From positions 1 to 64,000 of the forward strand of contig WUUP01000003.1 of NCBI GenBank assembly GCA_009833045.1: a stretch of 64,000 nt of DNA, given 5' to 3'. The stretch is from Saprospirales bacterium GYS_P2D (GTDB lineage: Bacteria; Bacteroidota; Bacteroidia; Chitinophagales; Saprospiraceae). The translations under genes and the position numbers were made by a program. The number at the start of each line of letters is the position of its first letter. Position 1 is the first letter of the stretch. This document shows, one piece after another, positions 60,534-64,000 of the stretch. Under the pieces are notes generated by a model. The model was not told where the DNA came from, searched no databases, and saw only the letters and a program-made list of their open reading frames with translations.

Positions 60534-60991
60534 TGAGAATACTTTGTCTCATAGCGGCCCTATGGCTTAGCCTGTCTTTATCGGCTCAAGACCTACACAC
60601 CTACAGCTTTGAGCAGGTAGATAGTCTGCAGGCTGACGATCGTCGAGCTACAGTAGTCTTTCTTCACGCTGACTGGTGTCGCTACTGTAGAGCGATGGAG
60701 CAGAGAACTTTCTCTGATGAGAGAGTCATCCAAAAGCTGAATGAGCGATTCTATTTTGTTTCATTTGATGGAGAGTCACAGGAGCCTGTCCGCTATCAAA
60801 GCGTCGACTGGCCCTACGAGCCTACAGGCCGTAGTACGGGCACTCATAGCCTCGCTAAAGCGCTCGGCACTATCGATGGCAAGCTCGACTATCCTACCCT
60901 GACGATTTTATCAGAGGAACATGAGATCGTTTTTCAGCATAGTGGATTTCTGACAGCGGAGGAGGTGTTGAAGGTTTTGGAAAGGATTTAG
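60533..60991 (+). CDS. exported thioredoxin-fold protein coupled to the TonB receptor
   Basis: 152 aa with a signal peptide (about 1-18). Thioredoxin fold with active site C-R-Y-C in DWCRYCRAMEQRTF, and a variable loop then KLDYPTLTIL with the cis-Pro. The family (thioredoxin_7/DUF255-like) usually reduces or moves disulfides in the periplasm. The start overlaps the receptor stop (TGATG), so the two are translated together; the cysteine-containing plug loop of the receptor could be its substrate. Confidence 0.82.
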   Translation: MRILCLIAALWLSLSLSAQDLHTYSFEQVDSLQADDRRATVVFLHADWCRYCRAMEQRTFSDERVIQKLNERFYFVSFDGESQEPVRYQSVDWPYEPTGRSTGTHSLAKALGTIDGKLDYPTLTILSEEHEIVFQHSGFLTAEEVLKVLERI

Positions 60992-60996
60992 CCTAT

Positions 60997-63444
60997 TTAC
61001 AGATCAACTCCCAAGGTCAATGTAAATGTGCGACCCACTGACGGAATAATACCCGGCCCTGGATAGCCAGTAGCACGCCGAGTGAAGTAAGCTTCATCAA
61101 GGAGGTTATTGACATTCGCCTCGAGCGTCCACCAGTCCTGAGCATAGCTGATCGCAAAATCAACAATCTGATACGACGGTATAATCCCCTCGATAGCAGA
61201 TGGTGTCCGTATGGCATTAGAGGCATCAGAGAAGTGCTCCTTAGTAAATGAATACTGCAGTGATCCACTCCATGGCCCATAGGCTGTTCTGACACCTGTC
61301 TTGATGATATACGGTGGCACGAGCTCGACATCTTTGCCATCGACTAATGGATTAATCTCAGACTCGTAGCGAGCATGGGTATAGGAGAAATTAGTAAATA
61401 GATTGAGATAGTCATCACCCGTCCAAAATCCCATGAGCTGTGAGAGACTGAGCTCGGCTACCGACTCAAGACCATAGATACGTGCATCAGCAATATTACT
61501 GCGATAGCGGACTATCCTATCTACCAGCCCATTGAAGGCAGGATTGGGCTCAGTCCGCAGCACCGTACCGATACGGTCCTGATAGCTCAAAAAGTATACA
61601 CTCTGATCAAATCGCAGCCAGCGATTGACACTTCCTCTGAATCCTACATCCAGATTAAATCCACGCTCATCCTTGAGGTCGGGATCCACTACGAGACTTC
61701 CTACATTGACTCGGATATCATTGAAGTTGATCGCTCGATAATTTTGAGAAAAGTTGATATACCACTCCTTAGATTCCGTAGGCTTGTAGCTGGCTCCTAC
61801 TCCGAGGAAGACAAACGATCGATTATTCTCCCGTTGTTCTTCTATTCGTTCGTCTTGGAGGATATTCCCCGCCAGATCTCTGGTGATCGTGCGGTAATAG
61901 CCATCTGTGGCTGTCGATATATACTCATATCGTATTCCTGGAGTCACGCTCCACTGAGGACTGATATTGTAGACATTCTCTGCAAAGAGGGCAAAGTTTC
62001 TACTGGGCAGCTCAAAGTCAGATCCTTCGAGATTATCAGGATTGAGATATTCGAAGTTTGGACCAGTACCATCATCTCCATCTCCCTGTCGGCGATCGGT
62101 CAGGCCTCGATAGTATCGAGCACCCACCAGCATCGTAGAGGGCAGCGACGTATCGCCATACCTCCAGAGCACTCGTGACTCTTGACCCCAGTTTTGAAAA
62201 TCATCGCTCAGGAAGTCACGGTTTTCTCCAAAGTCCAAGAGATTAATCGGATCGAGATTGCCCAGTGCATCACGTCCTGCTATGAGTCCAAAGGCACGGT
62301 GATTCCATCGGAGCGATTCGCTCAGTTTGATATTCCATGACAGAGCAAAAAGATTCCAATCCACAGCAAACCAATTTCGCTCCCGATTGGACTGTCGAGG
62401 ATCCATCTCAAACTGTGTATCTGTCAGTCCTCCGGGCTGCTGCGCCAGATAGTTAGTATGTGTATACTCCAGCTTTACATCTGAGAATGCCCCCAGCTGA
62501 TAGCCCAGAGATAGATACCCCGTATGCTGCTCCAGACTACTATTCGGACGCCAGCCATCTGAGCGCTTGTACTGATAGTAGCCGTAATATTTTAGTTTTT
62601 TAGCTGTGCCGCCAATGCTATTAAATGAATTAAAGAAACCATAGCTTCCTACTGACTGTCGAGACTTAATGTCCAGTTTTTCAGTAGTCGATCCTTCTTT
62701 TAGTTTAAAATTAATCATACCGCCAAACTGTGTGCCATACTGCAGCGAAGCAGCTCCTCTCACTACCTCGATACGATCTATAGCCTCGGCTGATGGCGTA
62801 TAGTAGCTCTCTGGATAGCCCAGCGCATCAGCACTGATATCGTATCCATTTTGGCGTGTGTTAAAATTACTATTTCTGCTCGGACTCAGTCCTCTCCCTC
62901 CTATGCCCAGCTGCACACCTGCGCCATCACTCTCCCAGATATTGAGCCCAGCGACCTGGGCATAGATCTGTCGACTGAGATTATTCGCTTTATTGACCGA
63001 TAGCTGATCGAGGACGATGAGCTCGGTTTTCTTAGAGGCATAGATAGCTGCACCTTCTACAGCATTGAGGCGCTGGAGCGCAATACTTTGTTCGTTTTGA
63101 TCAGTAATCACGACATTTTCCATGACATTTTGGTCATCACTGAGTCGGACGCTCAGCTCTATCTCAGACTGATCGATCGTCAGCTGCTGTGTATAGTCTT
63201 GCTTACCGATGAAGGATACAGAGAGTAAATATTGACCATAGTCCACTCCTGATATCGAGTATCTACCATCTATATCCGATACTGCCTGTAGGGCCTTTCC
63301 ATTACCCTCGAGGCTGATGACTGCCGCTACCAGCTGCTCACCAGATCGCTCATCTGTCACTACGCCACTCAGGACGGCCTGCTGTGCCCAGAGTCCTATG
63401 ATCGAGACGCAGAGCATCGATACTGTCAGTAGATATTGCCTCAT
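60997..63444 (-). CDS. FecA-like TonB-dependent receptor
   Basis: 815 aa. Signal peptide (1-21), CarboxypepD-reg-like domain (about 22-110), plug domain with LGIGGRGLSPSRNSNFNTRQN and VVRGAASLQYGTQFGGMINFKLKEG (about 175-255), then the barrel. The plug and GGMINFKLK motif resemble FecA-type iron(III)-dicitrate receptors; the ligand is probably a ferric chelate. Cotranscribed with the HTTM gene (4-bp overlap), which lies upstream. Its 3' end faces that of the receptor-thioredoxin pair 5 bp away. Confidence 0.87.
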   Translation of the reverse strand: MRQYLLTVSMLCVSIIGLWAQQAVLSGVVTDERSGEQLVAAVISLEGNGKALQAVSDIDGRYSISGVDYGQYLLSVSFIGKQDYTQQLTIDQSEIELSVRLSDDQNVMENVVITDQNEQSIALQRLNAVEGAAIYASKKTELIVLDQLSVNKANNLSRQIYAQVAGLNIWESDGAGVQLGIGGRGLSPSRNSNFNTRQNGYDISADALGYPESYYTPSAEAIDRIEVVRGAASLQYGTQFGGMINFKLKEGSTTEKLDIKSRQSVGSYGFFNSFNSIGGTAKKLKYYGYYQYKRSDGWRPNSSLEQHTGYLSLGYQLGAFSDVKLEYTHTNYLAQQPGGLTDTQFEMDPRQSNRERNWFAVDWNLFALSWNIKLSESLRWNHRAFGLIAGRDALGNLDPINLLDFGENRDFLSDDFQNWGQESRVLWRYGDTSLPSTMLVGARYYRGLTDRRQGDGDDGTGPNFEYLNPDNLEGSDFELPSRNFALFAENVYNISPQWSVTPGIRYEYISTATDGYYRTITRDLAGNILQDERIEEQRENNRSFVFLGVGASYKPTESKEWYINFSQNYRAINFNDIRVNVGSLVVDPDLKDERGFNLDVGFRGSVNRWLRFDQSVYFLSYQDRIGTVLRTEPNPAFNGLVDRIVRYRSNIADARIYGLESVAELSLSQLMGFWTGDDYLNLFTNFSYTHARYESEINPLVDGKDVELVPPYIIKTGVRTAYGPWSGSLQYSFTKEHFSDASNAIRTPSAIEGIIPSYQIVDFAISYAQDWWTLEANVNNLLDEAYFTRRATGYPGPGIIPSVGRTFTLTLGVDL

Positions 63445-64000
63445 TTAGACTTGTCAAATTTCATAATCCATTTCTTCTCACGCCAGCCTCGGGGCTCCGC
63501 TGCGAGATTAACATTCGTATCAACTAAGGGTTGACTTCTACGTCCATTGAGCGAGACTCTGCTATCACAGTAGACACGGGGCTCTATCCACCCCTGCGCC
63601 GTATAGTGAGCGGCGAGATGATGTGCGTACTGTAGTATCATATCTGGCTGTGTGGCCATCATTTTTTCTTGTTGTGCTGTGAGGTGATCATAGTTGCTCA
63701 CATATTCGATACGGCCCTCGCTGTCCTCCACTCTGAATGTCGCTGCTCCAGCCTTTTCCATAAGCATCACTCGCCAAGAAAATCGGTAGCCCTGTTCGGC
63801 CCAAAATAGCGGCGCCTCATACATCAGATACCTGAAGGGCATCAAAAGCTGTATCGTAAAAAATAATACCAAAATAGGATACATCAATCTTGACGTGAGT
63901 CGATATGCCACAGCTCCCGATGACTCCCCTATCGGAATCAGCCTGCGAAGGTAATCATGAAATCGATGATGCACAGGATCACTAAAAAAAATGGTCGTCA
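63441..64000 (-). CDS. HTTM-domain (vitamin-K-dependent gamma-carboxylase-like) protein, C-terminal part
   Basis: The open frame of at least 177 residues continues past position 64000, so the start is outside the window; a GTG at 63974 is not a convincing start because the preceding codons are open. The visible part has one or two membrane segments (MYPILVLFFTIQLLMPFRYLM) and the C-terminal HTTM motif PLFWAEQGYRFSWRVMLMEKAGAATFRV. The family carries the same fold as vertebrate gamma-glutamyl carboxylase; bacterial members are often linked to TonB/iron genes. 4-bp overlap with the FecA-like receptor gene. Confidence 0.78.
   Translation of the reverse strand, partial: TTIFFSDPVHHRFHDYLRRLIPIGESSGAVAYRLTSRLMYPILVLFFTIQLLMPFRYLMYEAPLFWAEQGYRFSWRVMLMEKAGAATFRVEDSEGRIEYVSNYDHLTAQQEKMMATQPDMILQYAHHLAAHYTAQGWIEPRVYCDSRVSLNGRRSQPLVDTNVNLAAEPRGWREKKWIMKFDKSK

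Overview
The window looks like a chromosomal segment of a Bacteroidota bacterium, perhaps of the Saprospiria/Lewinella type (an inference from gene content only). Supporting this are four TonB-linked or RND transport clusters, several lipoproteins with short Bacteroidota signal peptides, families typical of the phylum (HYC_CC_PP, DUF2807 head-GIN, DUF2202, Reg_prop lipoprotein, HTTM) and Bacteroidota-type -7 promoter boxes (TAnnTTTG) close to several start codons. I see no rRNA, tRNA, CRISPR array, transposase or integrase gene.

Layout. 1-11.5 kb, nearly all minus strand: host-like genes (Reg_prop lipoprotein, thioredoxin, tricorn-like S41 protease, TlpA-like lipoprotein) mixed with AT-rich accessory genes (GrpB, methyltransferase, HD hydrolase, unknowns, agmatine-deiminase-like lipoprotein). 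Between the accessory genes lie imperfect palindromes that look like integron attC sites. For two genes (grpB and the agmatine deiminase) the 9-10 bp at the upstream junction recur as the exact complement at the downstream site, which is the rule for integron cassettes. 11.4-12.5 kb: repeat-filled gene-free stretch. 12.5-18.7 kb, plus strand: DEAD-box helicase plus a small partner, His-rich protein plus TonB receptor, Rieske-glutamate synthase fusion. 18.7-22.5 kb: four copies of a mosaic intergenic repeat around a 39-aa membrane protein, an alpha/beta hydrolase and a secreted unknown. 22.5-31.1 kb: DUF2807 protein, Ada, HicAB toxin-antitoxin with a palindromic operator, MFS transporter, NTF2-like protein, serine hydrolase, GH92 mannosidase and small membrane proteins. 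31.2-42.3 kb: IorBA-type molybdenum hydroxylase, a 7-bp tandem repeat, GH10 xylanase, a DUF1801 pseudogene with three in-frame stops, isocitrate dehydrogenase, AraC regulator, RluD-like pseudouridine synthase and an MDR oxidoreductase. 42.4-52.2 kb: a copper/silver-type resistance cluster (DUF305, HYC_CC_PP, CusA-, CusC- and CusB-like proteins, metal-binding lipoprotein, PepSY protein, HMA-MauE fusion). 52.3-64 kb: zinc metalloprotease, DUF2202 lipoprotein, cytochrome c, inorganic pyrophosphatase, a sialate-O-acetylesterase/polysaccharide-deacetylase fusion, a TonB receptor plus thioredoxin behind a DtxR-like box, and a convergent FecA-like TonB receptor with a partial HTTM (gamma-carboxylase-like) gene cut by the window end.

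How the parts work together: the metal cluster can be read as export (CusABC) with periplasmic metal-binding helpers. The two convergent TonB systems at the right end are probably metal or siderophore uptake. The glycan enzymes (GH92, GH10, esterase-deacetylase) are scattered single genes rather than a SusCD locus. The most unusual region is the attC-like cassette cluster at the left end, which has no integrase in view.
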